From contig NZ_CP048031.1 in assembly GCF_010092445.1 (NCBI RefSeq), forward strand, positions 3,844,001 to 3,908,000: a stretch of DNA of 64,000 nt, written 5' to 3'. This document shows, piece by piece, positions 31,661 to 41,677 of the stretch. Numbering within the stretch: the first letter of the stretch is position 1; every line of letters begins with the position of its first letter. The translations under genes were made by a program, and so were the position numbers. The notes beneath the pieces were generated by a model. It was not told the DNA's origin. It saw only the letters and a list, made by a program, of their open reading frames with translations, and made no database searches. Source of the DNA: Shewanella sp. Arc9-LZ (GTDB lineage Bacteria > Pseudomonadota > Gammaproteobacteria > Enterobacterales > Shewanellaceae).

Positions 31661-32539
31661 ATGAGTGACGATATCCCCCCGAGTACAAACGCCCACAAGA
31701 AGAGCTGGTTCGATAAAATTAACCAATTATTTCAGGGCGAACCTCAAAATCGCGAAGATTTAGTTGATGTCATCGCCGGTGCAGAAATGCGTGACCTCAT
31801 CACCGAAGATACTCGCGAAATGATTAAAGGTGTATTAGAGGTTTCCGACCTTCGTGTGCGCGACATCATGATCCCAAGATCGCAAATTGTTACCATTCAA
31901 ATAGACTCGACCGTCGATGAGTTTTTAGAAATCGTCATGGATTCAGGTCACTCTCGCTTCCCTGTTGTTAATGAAGACAAAGATCATATTGAAGGCATTT
32001 TACTGGCTAAAGATTTGATCAAATACGGATTTAAACAATCTGATGAATCTTTTACTCTTGCCCAAGTGATTAGACCTGCCGTGGTCGTTCCTGAAAGTAA
32101 AAGAGTCGATGTACTGCTCAAAGAATTCCGCTCGCAACGCTACCATATGGCGATTGTTGTCGATGAATATGGTGGAGTGTCAGGCCTAGTCACTATTGAA
32201 GATATTCTCGAAGAAATTGTCGGGGAAATTGAAGATGAATTTGACCATAATTCAGTTGAAGATACCGAAATCAAAAAACTCAGTAACACGGTGTTCATGG
32301 TAAAAGCGCTGACTGAAATTGAAGATTTCAACGATGCCTGTGGTACCAACTTCAGTGATGAAGAGTTCGATACTGTCGGTGGTATGGTGTCGCATGCATT
32401 TGGCCATTTACCAGAACGTAATGAAAGCATTATCATCAACAATATCGAGTTCAAAGTCATTAACGCAGATAACCGCCGCTTGGTGCAACTTCGTGTTAAA
32501 CTCCCTGACCCTAATATTAGTGAAGAATTCGACGACTAA
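31661..32539 (+). CDS. ybeX: CBS-domain CorC/YbeX protein
   Basis: A 292-residue cytosolic protein with two CBS domains (about residues 66-125 and 132-190) followed by a CorC_HlyC domain (about 205-285). RVRDIMIPRSQIVTI, SRFPVVNEDKDHIEGILLAKD and VVDEYGGVSGLVTIEDILEEIVGEIEDEFD are family blocks. CorC-type proteins are linked with Mg/Co efflux and with ribosome-related phenotypes. No membrane domain is present. lnt starts 3 bp after its stop. Confidence 0.94.
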   Translation: MSDDIPPSTNAHKKSWFDKINQLFQGEPQNREDLVDVIAGAEMRDLITEDTREMIKGVLEVSDLRVRDIMIPRSQIVTIQIDSTVDEFLEIVMDSGHSRFPVVNEDKDHIEGILLAKDLIKYGFKQSDESFTLAQVIRPAVVVPESKRVDVLLKEFRSQRYHMAIVVDEYGGVSGLVTIEDILEEIVGEIEDEFDHNSVEDTEIKKLSNTVFMVKALTEIEDFNDACGTNFSDEEFDTVGGMVSHAFGHLPERNESIIINNIEFKVINADNRRLVQLRVKLPDPNISEEFDD

Positions 32540-32542
32540 ATC

Positions 32543-34105
32543 GTGCTAAAAACTCAACCTTTACACTCTTCTTTGAGTATTGTTCGTCTGGTGACGGCAT
32601 TTATTGCTGGCGCCAGTACGGCACTTTCGTTTGCGCCTTATGAAATTTGGGCCATATTTCCTTTAGCATTGAGTTTTGCCCTATGGCAGAGTCATACATT
32701 AACCGCCAAACAAAGTTTGTATTACTGGCTTAGTTTCGGTTTTGGCTGCTTTGCCATTGGCATTAGTTGGGTGCATGTCAGTATTGATACCTTTGGTGGC
32801 ATGCCCATTGTTGTGTCGATAACCTTAATGGCTTTACTGGCACTGTATCTGGCAATTTATCCCGCAATAACAGGATACTTGCTCAGCAAGTTATCACGCA
32901 CAGCTAAGCACTCCTTAAATCCTTACTTTACCTATCTAGGATTATTCCCAGCATTATGGGTGCTAACTGAATGGTTAAGAGGATGGGTACTGACAGGTTT
33001 CCCTTGGATTTGGGCTGGCTACAGCCAAACATTAGGGCCTCTTAGTGAATTTGCCAGCTTTATTGGTGCGTTAGGACTGAGCTTTGTGGTGGCTTTAGTT
33101 GCAGGCTCACTGATGCTGTTAACACAAAAGCGAGTATTCCCAGTGTTAATCATATTACCTATCTTGGCATTAAGCGCTTGGGCGGCACCGCAACTCAACC
33201 CAATATCAGCCAGTGGTAAAACAGTTAAAGTGGCATTAGTGCAGGGTAATATTCCCCAAAGTATGAAGTGGGAGCCAGATGCATTGTGGCCAACCATGCT
33301 TAAATACATGGATCTAACCCGTGAGCAATTTGATGATGCCTCTAGTGTCGATATCGTTATTTGGCCAGAAGCTGCCATTCCTGCACCAGAAGCCATGGTG
33401 GAAGACTTTTTATTGAATGCCAATCAAGTCGCCAATATGAATAACATTGCGATTATTACAGGCATTATTAGCCACCAGCAAAATGATTTTTATAACTCAT
33501 TAATCGTATTAGGTAATCACCATCAGAAACAGCAACAAAGTGCTGACTATATTGCCGGTGGCACCAACGAGTTTAAGAAACATCATTTACTGCCAATTGG
33601 TGAGTTCGTGCCATTAGGGGATTTATTACGCCCTATTGCACCGTTTTTTAATTTACCAATGTCATCATTCCAACGTGGTGACTACACTCAACCTAATTTA
33701 ATTGCACTGGGTTATCATGTAGCGCCGGCGATTTGTTATGAAATTGCCTTTCCAGAGCAAGTAAGAGCAAGCGTTACAAATGAAACAGATATGCTACTCA
33801 CCGTATCAAACGACGCTTGGTTTGGCGCATCTAACGGGCCATTACAACACATGGAAATAGCCCAAATGCGTGCCATTGAAATGGGTAAACCTCTTCTGCG
33901 TGGTACCAATAATGGCATTACTGCAGTCGTTGATCCGCATGGACGAATTACCGATGCTATCCCGCAGTTTGAAACTGGGGTGTTAGTAACCAATATTGCA
34001 CTTTATCAAGGTGAAACTTGGTTTAGAAAAATAGGTCAATTCCCCTTACTCATACTGTGCGGTTTATTAGTGTTATTTGGTGTCAGAAACGTCTTACGTA
34101 AATAA
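32543..34105 (+). CDS. lnt: Apolipoprotein N-acyltransferase
   Basis: A 520-residue inner membrane enzyme that adds the third acyl chain to lipoproteins. The N-terminal part has about six to seven membrane segments, and the nitrilase-like periplasmic domain holds the triad E276 (WPEAAIP), K346 (FKKHHLLPIGE) and C398 (AICYEIAFPE). The start is GTG, three bases after ybeX. The lipoproteins YajG, LolB, LptE and RlpA in this window would be substrates. Confidence 0.95.
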   Translation: MLKTQPLHSSLSIVRLVTAFIAGASTALSFAPYEIWAIFPLALSFALWQSHTLTAKQSLYYWLSFGFGCFAIGISWVHVSIDTFGGMPIVVSITLMALLALYLAIYPAITGYLLSKLSRTAKHSLNPYFTYLGLFPALWVLTEWLRGWVLTGFPWIWAGYSQTLGPLSEFASFIGALGLSFVVALVAGSLMLLTQKRVFPVLIILPILALSAWAAPQLNPISASGKTVKVALVQGNIPQSMKWEPDALWPTMLKYMDLTREQFDDASSVDIVIWPEAAIPAPEAMVEDFLLNANQVANMNNIAIITGIISHQQNDFYNSLIVLGNHHQKQQQSADYIAGGTNEFKKHHLLPIGEFVPLGDLLRPIAPFFNLPMSSFQRGDYTQPNLIALGYHVAPAICYEIAFPEQVRASVTNETDMLLTVSNDAWFGASNGPLQHMEIAQMRAIEMGKPLLRGTNNGITAVVDPHGRITDAIPQFETGVLVTNIALYQGETWFRKIGQFPLLILCGLLVLFGVRNVLRK

Positions 34106-34114
34106 CAGGACAAT

Positions 34115-34630
34115 TTGATGTCACAATCGATTCGACTCCAAACACAGGTTCTCTCAAAAGGATTTACCTTAATAGAGTTGATTGTGGTCATCATTATTTT
34201 AGGCATTCTAGCGCTGGTTGCAGCACCTAAGTTTATTGGCTTGAGTACCGAAGCGAGACAGCGCACCCTATCGGGCCTCATGGGCAGCATTAAAACAGCC
34301 AATACTCTGGTGTATGCCCGTTCAAAAATGACGAGCTTACGAGTGCAAGCCGTCACAAACCGCGATGACTTAATCGATATTGATATCGACAACGACGGAG
34401 TATTTGAAACTCGGTTGAAATGGGGCTATTTAGACAACACGGACATCGAAAAATGGATCGTTGTGGATGACGCTTTTACCATTCAATATCAAGGAATTGC
34501 TATTACTTATATCGGATATGATAAAGATGATAATGGCCAGGTCATCAATGACAATTGTTACTTTTCTTACACTCAAGCCGCAGATGCAAATACAGCACCC
34601 CAATATCAAACTGTAGTCAGTGGTTGCTAA
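34115..34630 (+). CDS. Type IV pilin-like / pseudopilin protein
   Basis: A 171-residue protein with a type IV prepilin leader: cleavage expected at G16-F17 (KGFTLIELIVVIIILGILA) with Glu at mature position 5, and a 20-residue hydrophobic helix. The globular part has acidic loops DIDIDNDG (88-95) and DKDDNG (136-141), which look like calcium-binding loops, and a Cys pair C148/C171 that could form a C-terminal disulfide. It would need a prepilin peptidase such as PilD elsewhere. It resembles MSHA-type or minor pilins, with no pilus assembly genes nearby. Starts 9 bp after lnt, so likely cotranscribed. Confidence 0.85.
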   Translation: MMSQSIRLQTQVLSKGFTLIELIVVIIILGILALVAAPKFIGLSTEARQRTLSGLMGSIKTANTLVYARSKMTSLRVQAVTNRDDLIDIDIDNDGVFETRLKWGYLDNTDIEKWIVVDDAFTIQYQGIAITYIGYDKDDNGQVINDNCYFSYTQAADANTAPQYQTVVSGC

Positions 34631-34741
34631 TCTACAACCATCTTTAAATGCATTTAGATGTTAAAAATAAGCTATCAATATAAACTAAGCTTCAGCTTGC
34701 TTCGTAATGTCTTGGGTAAACAACTATTGGTGAAGATTACG

Positions 34742-35032
34742 ATGCAACTATTTGAAATAAAATTAGCCATATCCCAACAAACTAAACATCCAACGATTAT
34801 TAGTTATGCCGACTCAAATCATTATTTGCTCGGTGTTAAAGATCTGCTGGGAAATTTTTACAGTGTTCGCAATAAAGCAGGGAAACAGCTGAGTTTCAAC
34901 TCAATCAAACAAGCTGAAGTGTTATTGAAACAACAAGGCATTCATTATGCCATGCTAGAAATTCAGACAGCGTATGATGAAATGATCGGTAACAGCAGTA
35001 CGAGTCACTACCATTACCGAGTAGAGTTTTAA
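34742..35032 (+). CDS. DUF6482 family protein
   Basis: About 96 residues from ATG at 34742, preceded by TGAAG; the frame is open from 34658. The end of the protein (RNKAGKQLSFNSIKQAEVLL, then LEIQTAYDEMIGN) resembles DUF6482, whose members share an 'aYDEMIG' tail and have no known function. The assignment is from memory and needs a search. No signal peptide or membrane segment if the shorter start is right. It sits between the pilin-like gene and convergent ybeL. Confidence 0.65.
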   Translation: MQLFEIKLAISQQTKHPTIISYADSNHYLLGVKDLLGNFYSVRNKAGKQLSFNSIKQAEVLLKQQGIHYAMLEIQTAYDEMIGNSSTSHYHYRVEF

Positions 35033-35048
35033 GTATTCACTTAGCTGG

Positions 35049-35549
35049 TTATGGTGTTAACGGCTCCCTTGAAAACTCATTATAATCACATTTTGGGCAG
35101 TCGGGGATGACCCCAGGAAAATCGATTTGCATTTGATGACCACATTTATCGCAGGTCAGTTTACCTTGGTTAATAATTTCCCCAGACTTATAAACACCAT
35201 GATGTTTAAAATCTTGTAAAAGTTCATGCCACTCCACTTGGCTACGATCAGTTATTTCGCTCAACCACTGCCATAATGTATTCTCAATCCCAATAACCAT
35301 CGGACTAAAACTCAAATTATCGGCATTTTCCTCATTTAAGAAGGCTGCAATGTCACGCTTTAAAAATTCTTCTACTAAAGCGAGCTCTTCTTCATCTGCA
35401 TGAGATTTTAGTTTTAAATACTCTTTACCCTGGGTCACTGACTTAAACAAACTTTTAGCAGTCAATGAGTTATCTTGCTCAAACGAGGTTTTCACCTGTT
35501 CGAATAGTGACTGATATAAGGCTAATAGTGCTGAACTTTTTCCACTCAT
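35049..35549 (-). CDS. ybeL: Zinc-ribbon protein YbeL (DUF1451)
   Basis: A 166-residue cytosolic protein with a helical N-terminal part and a C-terminal zinc ribbon made of CDKCGH and CPKCDY. It matches E. coli YbeL, which also lies divergently beside leuS. The function is unknown. It starts about 120 bp from the leuS start on the other strand, so the two promoters share this gap. Confidence 0.9.
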   Translation of the reverse strand: MSGKSSALLALYQSLFEQVKTSFEQDNSLTAKSLFKSVTQGKEYLKLKSHADEEELALVEEFLKRDIAAFLNEENADNLSFSPMVIGIENTLWQWLSEITDRSQVEWHELLQDFKHHGVYKSGEIINQGKLTCDKCGHQMQIDFPGVIPDCPKCDYNEFSREPLTP

Positions 35550-35669
35550 AAGTAATACTCCTTAATACGCACCTTTTTAATAGATCACTTCTGGTTTATT
35601 CTATGCAGTTATAAATCTCGCTGCTGAGCGTTAGATCAAACAATGGGCGGCATGGCCGGAAATAGATTG

Positions 35670-38261
35670 ATGCAAGAGCTATATAATCCCTCAGAAATTG
35701 AAGCCTTAGTGCAAAAGCACTGGCACGAACATAAAACCTTTGAAGTTACTGAAGATGAAAGCAAAGAGAAATTCTATTGTCTTTCAATGTTTCCGTATCC
35801 TTCAGGTCGTCTTCACATGGGCCACGTCCGTAACTACACAATAGGCGATGTAGTGGCACGATATCAACGTTTGCAAGGTAAAAATGTTTTGCAACCGATT
35901 GGTTGGGACTCATTTGGTCTGCCTGCAGAAAATGCCGCGATCAATAATAAGACCTCCCCGGCACCGTGGACATACGAAAATATCGACTACATGAAGAACC
36001 AACTTAAGCTATTAGGCTTTGGTTATGACTGGAGTCGTGAAATCGCTACCTGTACCCCTGAGTACTATCGTTGGGAACAATGGTTCTTCACTCAGTTGTA
36101 TGCCAAAGGTTTAGTGTACAAAAAAACCTCATCAGTAAACTGGTGTCCAAACGATGAAACCGTACTCGCAAACGAGCAAGTACAAGATGGTTGCTGCTGG
36201 CGCTGTGATACTGAAGTGATTCAGAAAGAAATTCCTCAGTGGTTTATTAAAATCACCGATTACGCTGAAGAATTACTTAACGACATCGACACGTTAGATG
36301 GCTGGCCTGAGCAGGTTAAATCCATGCAACGCAACTGGATTGGCCGCAGTGAAGGTATTGAAATGACCTTTGCCGTTGCTGACAGTGATGCCTCGTTTGA
36401 CATCTACACCACTCGCCCAGATACCTTAATGGGCGTGACTTATGTAGCTATTGCAGCAGGTCATCCTTTAGCTGAACAGTCTGCATTGAATAACCCTGAG
36501 TTAGCCGCATTTTTAGAAGAATGTAAAAATGCTGATACCACTGAAGCTGCGATGGCTTCGATGGAGAAAAAAGGCGTAGCAACCGGTTTACAAGCTATTC
36601 ATCCTATTAGTGGCAAGTTAGTACCTATTTGGGTAGCTAACTTTGTATTGATGAATTACGGCACGGGTGCGGTAATGTCGGTACCTGCTCATGATCAACG
36701 CGATTATGAATTTGCGCTTAAATATAAGCTTGCGATTGAAGCGGTCATTAAGCCAGTAGATGGCGAAGTAGACGTCAGCAAAGAAGCCTACACCGAAAAA
36801 GGTATCGTATTTAATTCTGGAGACACTTTCCCAGAGCTTGACGGTTTAGACTTTCAAGCGGCTTTTGAAGCCATTGATGCTCGATTAACTGCAGAAGGCA
36901 AAGGCAAGCGTCAAGTAAACTACCGTTTACGTGACTGGGGTGTATCTCGTCAGCGTTACTGGGGTGCTCCTATCCCAATGGTGACCCTCGCAGATGGTAC
37001 TGTTGTGCCAACGCCTGAAGATCAACTGCCAGTTATTTTGCCAGAAGATGTGGTGATGGACGGTATTCAAAGTCCGATCAAAGCTGATAAAGCTTGGGCA
37101 GAAACCACAGTCAATGGTCAGCCTGCAATGCGCGAAACAGATACCTTTGATACCTTTATGGAATCATCGTGGTATTACGCCCGTTACTGTAGCCCTCACG
37201 CAGACGAAATGTTAGATCCTGCTAAAGCTAACTACTGGTTACCAGTAGATCAGTACATTGGCGGTATCGAACACGCTTGTATGCATTTATTGTATTTCCG
37301 CTTTTTCCATAAGTTGCTACGTGATGCTGGCTTAGTCAACAGTGATGAGCCCGCAAAGCAATTACTGACTCAAGGCATGGTATTAGCAGATGCTTATTAC
37401 TACACCAACGAAAAAGGTGCCCGAGTTTGGGTATCACCTTTAGAAGTGACTGTGGTAGAAAAAGACGACAAAGGCCGCATTATTAAAGCGATAGACAATC
37501 AAGGTCATGAACTGGTTTACACTGGTATGAGTAAGATGTCTAAATCGAAAAATAACGGTATCGATCCACAAGTTATGGTTGAAAAGTACGGTGCTGATAC
37601 CGTACGTTTATTCATGATGTTTGCCTCGCCACCAGAATTAACCCTGGAATGGCAAGAGTCTGGCGTTGAAGGAGCACATCGCTTCATTAAACGTTTCTGG
37701 AAATTGGCTAGCGATCATGTTGCAGCAGGTAAAACTGACCCATTAGATACCAGCAAATTAAATGCCGATCAAAAAGCATTGCGTCGTGAATTACATAAGA
37801 CCATTGCCAAAGTCAGCGATGACATTGCACGTCGTCAAATGTTTAACACCGCTGTAGCCTCAGTAATGGAACTAATGAACCATTTACTGAAAGCCTCACA
37901 AGAAACGGCTCAAGATCGAGCATTACTTGCTGAAGCTTTGTCTGCAGTAACGCGTTTGCTTTACCCTATTGTTCCGCATATGACGTTTACGTTATGGAAT
38001 GAGCTAGGTAACGAAGGTGATATTGAAGATAGCCGTTGGCCTGAAGTCGATGAGTCTGCGTTAGTCGAAGACAGCAAGCTCATTGTGGTACAAGTAAACG
38101 GAAAGGTTCGCGCAAAAATTACTGTTGCTGCTGATGCATCAAAAGAAGATGTAGAAGCATTAGGCATGAGTGATGAGCACGTACAAAAACACACTGAAGG
38201 GTTAACGGTTCGTAAAGTCATTTACGTGCCCGGCAAACTATTAAGTATTGTTGCTAACTAA
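35670..38261 (+). CDS. leuS: Leucyl-tRNA synthetase
   Basis: A class Ia synthetase of about 863 residues. HIGH motif is HMGH in [14 protein letters not shown], and KMSKS is [14 protein letters not shown]. The editing domain has [20 protein letters not shown]. The start at ATG 35670 ([12 protein letters not shown]) is the family N-terminus and has GGAAA about 9 bases upstream. An in-frame ATG at 35643 would add nine residues. It charges the tRNA-Leu(TAG) genes seen in this window among others. Confidence 0.96.
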   Translation: MQELYNPSEIEALVQKHWHEHKTFEVTEDESKEKFYCLSMFPYPSGRLHMGHVRNYTIGDVVARYQRLQGKNVLQPIGWDSFGLPAENAAINNKTSPAPWTYENIDYMKNQLKLLGFGYDWSREIATCTPEYYRWEQWFFTQLYAKGLVYKKTSSVNWCPNDETVLANEQVQDGCCWRCDTEVIQKEIPQWFIKITDYAEELLNDIDTLDGWPEQVKSMQRNWIGRSEGIEMTFAVADSDASFDIYTTRPDTLMGVTYVAIAAGHPLAEQSALNNPELAAFLEECKNADTTEAAMASMEKKGVATGLQAIHPISGKLVPIWVANFVLMNYGTGAVMSVPAHDQRDYEFALKYKLAIEAVIKPVDGEVDVSKEAYTEKGIVFNSGDTFPELDGLDFQAAFEAIDARLTAEGKGKRQVNYRLRDWGVSRQRYWGAPIPMVTLADGTVVPTPEDQLPVILPEDVVMDGIQSPIKADKAWAETTVNGQPAMRETDTFDTFMESSWYYARYCSPHADEMLDPAKANYWLPVDQYIGGIEHACMHLLYFRFFHKLLRDAGLVNSDEPAKQLLTQGMVLADAYYYTNEKGARVWVSPLEVTVVEKDDKGRIIKAIDNQGHELVYTGMSKMSKSKNNGIDPQVMVEKYGADTVRLFMMFASPPELTLEWQESGVEGAHRFIKRFWKLASDHVAAGKTDPLDTSKLNADQKALRRELHKTIAKVSDDIARRQMFNTAVASVMELMNHLLKASQETAQDRALLAEALSAVTRLLYPIVPHMTFTLWNELGNEGDIEDSRWPEVDESALVEDSKLIVVQVNGKVRAKITVAADASKEDVEALGMSDEHVQKHTEGLTVRKVIYVPGKLLSIVAN

Positions 38262-38274
38262 GTTGTCTTAATGA

Positions 38275-38292
38275 GGAGGCTCGTCAGCCTCC
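38275..38292 (+). repeat. Small hairpin after leuS
   Basis: A perfect 7-bp stem GGAGGCT/AGCCTCC with a CGTC loop just after leuS; no T-run follows. It precedes the larger hairpin at 38329. Confidence 0.65.
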
Positions 38293-38328
38293 GAAATTAG
38301 GGTGATAACGTTAACGCTTCAGTGTTAT

Positions 38329-38364
38329 AACTTACCGCGGGTTACACCGCGGTAAGTTATTTAT
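38329..38364 (+). terminator. Strong hairpin between leuS and lptE
   Basis: Perfect 12-bp arms AACTTACCGCGG/CCGCGGTAAGTT with a 6-nt loop, followed by ATTTATTT. The T content is moderate, so it may terminate partly and set the leuS to lptE ratio. Confidence 0.7.
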
Positions 38365-38401
38365 TTAACCATGCAAATAAACAAGGATGCCTCCCCTCAC
38401 T

Positions 38402-38896
38402 ATGCTAGCCAAAAAAATCTGTTTAGCCATAATGACATTGGTGCTACTGACCACTGCAGGATGCGGCTTCAAACTCCAACGCAGTTATTCCATTCCAGCT
38501 GAATTAGCCGAATTACATTTGAGTAGCAGCGATGAATACAGTGAGTTAACTCGCTTAGTTCGTGACAGATTACGGATCAACCGTATAAGCCTTGTCGATG
38601 CAGCAGAAAAAACACCGACATTACGGTTAATTAACGACTCACTGGAACGTGCCACATTGTCACTTTATCCCACTGGAAATGTCGCAGAATATGAGCTGAT
38701 CTACTTAGTGCATTATTCGGTCACTTTACCAGGACAAGAGCCACAAGATTTTGATACTGAAATCCGTCGAGATTATCAAGACGATCCTCGTACTGCATTA
38801 GCAAAAAGCCGTGAAATGGAGTTGTTGGTTAAAGAAATGCGCGTACAGGCAGCCGATTATATTATCCAAACTCTGGCGTCAATCGGGGCAGAGTAA
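38402..38896 (+). CDS. lptE: LPS assembly lipoprotein LptE
   Basis: About 164 residues. A signal sequence (MLAKKICLAIMTLVLLTTAGC) ends in lipobox TAGC; the mature part begins GFKLQRSYSIPAEL, the conserved LptE start. LptE plugs the LptD barrel and helps LPS reach the cell surface. An in-frame ATG at 38387 is also possible but has no Shine-Dalgarno spacing. holA begins on the last base of the lptE stop. Confidence 0.93.
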   Translation: MLAKKICLAIMTLVLLTTAGCGFKLQRSYSIPAELAELHLSSSDEYSELTRLVRDRLRINRISLVDAAEKTPTLRLINDSLERATLSLYPTGNVAEYELIYLVHYSVTLPGQEPQDFDTEIRRDYQDDPRTALAKSREMELLVKEMRVQAADYIIQTLASIGAE

Positions 38897-39930
38897 TGCG
38901 GGTTTATCCTGATCAACTCAAACAACATCTCAAACCACTACCTCAATGTTTTTTACTGTTTGGTGATGACCCATGGTTAATCGAAAACAGTAAACAATTG
39001 ATCCTCAACGCCGCTAAAAAACAAGGCTTTGAAGAGCGTGTACAGTTAAGCCAAGAAACCGGTTTTAACTGGGGAGATTTAGTCCAAGAATGGCAAGCAA
39101 TGAGCTTATTTTCCAGTAGGCGGATTATTGAGTTAACCCTGCCGCAAGGCAAACCTGGCATGGAAGGCGCTGCAGCATTTCAAACGCTGTTGCAACACCC
39201 TAATCCTGATATGTTATTGATTATTCAAGGCCCCAAAGCCAGTGCAGAGCAAACCAATAGCAAATGGTTTAAATCACTCGATGCCAAAGGTATATACCTA
39301 CCCTGCACCACGCCTGAAGGTAAACAGTTTGAACGCTGGTTAGACAGTCGTATTTCTCATTATGAACTCACAGTTCACCATGATGCCAAAGCCATGTTGT
39401 TTACCCTATTTGAAGGTAACTTATTGGCGGCTGAACAAGCGATGCAATTGTTACAACTGCTCAGCCCTAAGCAAAATATTGCCCCAGAACAACTCAGTGA
39501 ATATTTCGAAGACCAATCTCGTTTCAGTGTGTTTCAACTCTGTGATGCCATTCTAGGTAACCATCAAAAACATGCACAGCACATGCTGGCTCAATTGCAG
39601 GCTGAAGGCACTGCTATGCCCATTTTAATGTGGGCTTTATTCAAAGAGATAAATTTGCTGCTCACCTTGAAACTGGCCGTTCATAATGGCGAGCAACTCA
39701 GTAAACTGTGGGGCCAGCACCGGATTTGGGATAAGCGTAAACCGCTTTATCAAGCAGCAATAACGCGATTAGATTTAGATCATATCGAACATATGCTCGC
39801 GTTTGCGTCTAAATTAGAATTAAATCTCAAACAAAAAGGGCTTGAAGATTGGATTGGTCTCAGCCATCTTTGCATTTTATTTGATCCACGAGCACATAAC
39901 CGTTTAGCTCATATTGAATTAACAGACTGA
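38896..39930 (+). CDS. holA: DNA polymerase III delta subunit
   Basis: A 344-residue clamp-loader subunit that opens the beta clamp. The N-terminal pattern MRVYPDQLKQHLKPLPQCFLLFGDDPWLI and QLSQETGFNW are typical, and the helical C-terminal domain ends KGLEDWIGLSHLCILF. It overlaps lptE by one base. The second pol III subunit in the window is holD, at 50.5 kb. Confidence 0.94.
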   Translation: MRVYPDQLKQHLKPLPQCFLLFGDDPWLIENSKQLILNAAKKQGFEERVQLSQETGFNWGDLVQEWQAMSLFSSRRIIELTLPQGKPGMEGAAAFQTLLQHPNPDMLLIIQGPKASAEQTNSKWFKSLDAKGIYLPCTTPEGKQFERWLDSRISHYELTVHHDAKAMLFTLFEGNLLAAEQAMQLLQLLSPKQNIAPEQLSEYFEDQSRFSVFQLCDAILGNHQKHAQHMLAQLQAEGTAMPILMWALFKEINLLLTLKLAVHNGEQLSKLWGQHRIWDKRKPLYQAAITRLDLDHIEHMLAFASKLELNLKQKGLEDWIGLSHLCILFDPRAHNRLAHIELTD

Positions 39931-39951
39931 GACAAAAAGTAAGGACAGCGA

Positions 39952-40587
39952 ATGCGTATCGGTATTTTGGGTGGCACGTTCGACCCTATCCATCTAGGAC
40001 ATATCAATCCTGCACTAGATGTAAAACAGCAACTTCATTTAGACCAGATTTGGCTAATGCCCAATCATATACCCCCACATAAAAATACTACCGTAGTCAG
40101 TACTCATCACCGGCTTGAAATGGTGAAGTTAGTTTGCCAGCAGTACCCAGAATTTAAGCTATGTGATATCGAAATCAATCGCGACACCCCCTCTTACAGT
40201 GTCACTACGCTCACATTACTCACCCAACAATATCCTGATGATGAATTCTTTTTCATTATGGGCATGGACTCATTTGTTCAATTACCATTGTGGTATCAAT
40301 GGCAATCATTGTTTAATCTGTGCCATATTGCGTTGTGTCAACGCCCTGGTTGGGCAATGGACACCCACAGCGAAATGACCAAGCAATTATTATTCAGACA
40401 AGCAACCGTAGACTATCTTGACTTGCCTTCCCATGCGAAAAATGGAAGAATATTCAGCATCAACAGCCAGTTAGTTGATATATCCTCAACTGAAATACGT
40501 CAGCAATTAGCTCAAAATATTGATATCAGCACGGTTTTACCCCAAACAACAACTGAATACATTCATCAACATCAGCTCTATCGCTAA
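39952..40587 (+). CDS. nadD: Nicotinate-nucleotide adenylyltransferase
   Basis: A 211-residue nucleotidyltransferase that makes deamido-NAD from NaMN and ATP. The N-terminal [15 protein letters not shown] has the HIGH-like GHxN and the C-terminal SSTEIRQQL is the second signature. MPNHIPPHK is also conserved. It follows holA by 21 bp with AAGGA before the ATG. Confidence 0.96.
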   Translation: MRIGILGGTFDPIHLGHINPALDVKQQLHLDQIWLMPNHIPPHKNTTVVSTHHRLEMVKLVCQQYPEFKLCDIEINRDTPSYSVTTLTLLTQQYPDDEFFFIMGMDSFVQLPLWYQWQSLFNLCHIALCQRPGWAMDTHSEMTKQLLFRQATVDYLDLPSHAKNGRIFSINSQLVDISSTEIRQQLAQNIDISTVLPQTTTEYIHQHQLYR

Positions 40588-40685
40588 CACTGCAAACCGC
40601 ACAGCAGTTAACTCAATTTTTATGATTATGGGTTAACTCGGCATCGGACACAAAATTAAATCTATCGCTGTTTAGCCATGCTTAA

Positions 40686-40715
40686 TTGCGCATCAACAGT
40701 GAATTTGAGTATAAT
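40686..40715 (+). promoter_or_regulatory. Promoter of rsfS with palindromic -10
   Basis: TTGCGC (40686-40691), an 18-bp spacer and TATAAT (40710-40715). The -10 is the centre of a palindrome GAGTATAATACTC (40707-40719), a motif repeated before lipB. Confidence 0.7.
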
Positions 40716-40748
40716 ACTCCGTTAATTTTTACTTATGAGGTACTTCGA

Positions 40749-41078
40749 GTGCAAGGCACCGAACTAAAAGATTTCGTTATCGACAAAGTCGATGATTTAA
40801 AAGCAAAAAATATTACTGTTATAGATGTATCTAAACGGTCAACCATTACCGACACTATGATCATTTGTACTGGTACATCAAAAACACACGTTCGATCTAT
40901 TGGTGAGCACGTAATCGTGTCAGCAAAAAATGCTGGCGTGCAACCTCTTGGGGTCGAAGGTCGTGACAGCAGTGAATGGGTATTAGTTGATTTAGGCTCA
41001 GTGATTTTGCATGTGATGCAAGAACAAACTCGTGATTACTACGAGCTTGAAAAACTTTGGTCTGAACACAGCGTCTAA
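40749..41078 (+). CDS. rsfS: Ribosome silencing factor RsfS
   Basis: A 109-residue protein that binds L14 and blocks subunit joining when nutrients are low. The start is GTG at 40749, giving [20 protein letters not shown], the family N-terminus, with GAGG eight bases upstream; an upstream in-frame start is not supported. [26 protein letters not shown] is the signature. rlmH begins on its stop codon base. Confidence 0.95.
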   Translation: MQGTELKDFVIDKVDDLKAKNITVIDVSKRSTITDTMIICTGTSKTHVRSIGEHVIVSAKNAGVQPLGVEGRDSSEWVLVDLGSVILHVMQEQTRDYYELEKLWSEHSV

Positions 41079-41548
41079 TGAAGTTACAGCTTATTGCCGT
41101 TGGCACCAAAATGCCCGATTGGGTAACCCGAGGCTTCGAAGAATACCAACGCCGTTTCCCTAGAGATATGGCTTTGGAACTCATCGAAATCCCAGCAGGG
41201 AAACGCGGGAAAAATGCTGATATCGCCCGAATTTTACATAAGGAAGGCGAATTAATGCTAGCGGCAGTAGCAAAAGGTAACCACATTGTCAGCCTAGATT
41301 TACCCGGTAAAAACTGGACAACACCAGAACTTGCCGAGCAAATGACAAAGTGGCAACTCGATGGTAGAGATGTCAGCTTACTTATTGGTGGCCCAGAAGG
41401 ACTTTCACCTGCTTGTAAAGAGGCGGCTAACCAAAGCTGGTGTTTATCTGCCCTGACCTTACCTCACCCTTTGGTTAGGGTTATTGTGGCAGAAAGCCTA
41501 TATCGAGCTTGGAGCGTCAATAACAATCATCCGTATCACAGAGAATAA
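41078..41548 (+). CDS. rlmH: 23S rRNA pseudouridine-1915 N3-methyltransferase
   Basis: A 156-residue SPOUT-type methyltransferase. [23 protein letters not shown] is the usual start, the SAM knot is [11 protein letters not shown] and the tail [29 protein letters not shown] is diagnostic. It methylates helix 69 of 23S rRNA on assembled 70S ribosomes. It overlaps rsfS by one base. Confidence 0.97.
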   Translation: MKLQLIAVGTKMPDWVTRGFEEYQRRFPRDMALELIEIPAGKRGKNADIARILHKEGELMLAAVAKGNHIVSLDLPGKNWTTPELAEQMTKWQLDGRDVSLLIGGPEGLSPACKEAANQSWCLSALTLPHPLVRVIVAESLYRAWSVNNNHPYHRE

Positions 41549-41576
41549 ACTCAGTCGCATGAATAACTAAGCTTAT

Positions 41577-41591
41577 CGATAATGATTATCA
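41577..41591. promoter_or_regulatory. Fur-box-like palindrome
   Basis: CGATAATGATTATCA matches the 7-1-7 Fur motif TGATAATNATTATCA at 14 of 15 positions. It lies in the 129-bp gap between rlmH and mrdA, about 45 bp before a TATAAT at 41636-41641. Confidence 0.5.
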
Positions 41592-41677
41592 TGCAACTCT
41601 TTTTTTCATGTTCATCAGCTGATACTGTGACCTTCTATAATTCAACCTTCCATTTGGTAAAGACGGGGATAGCATAA

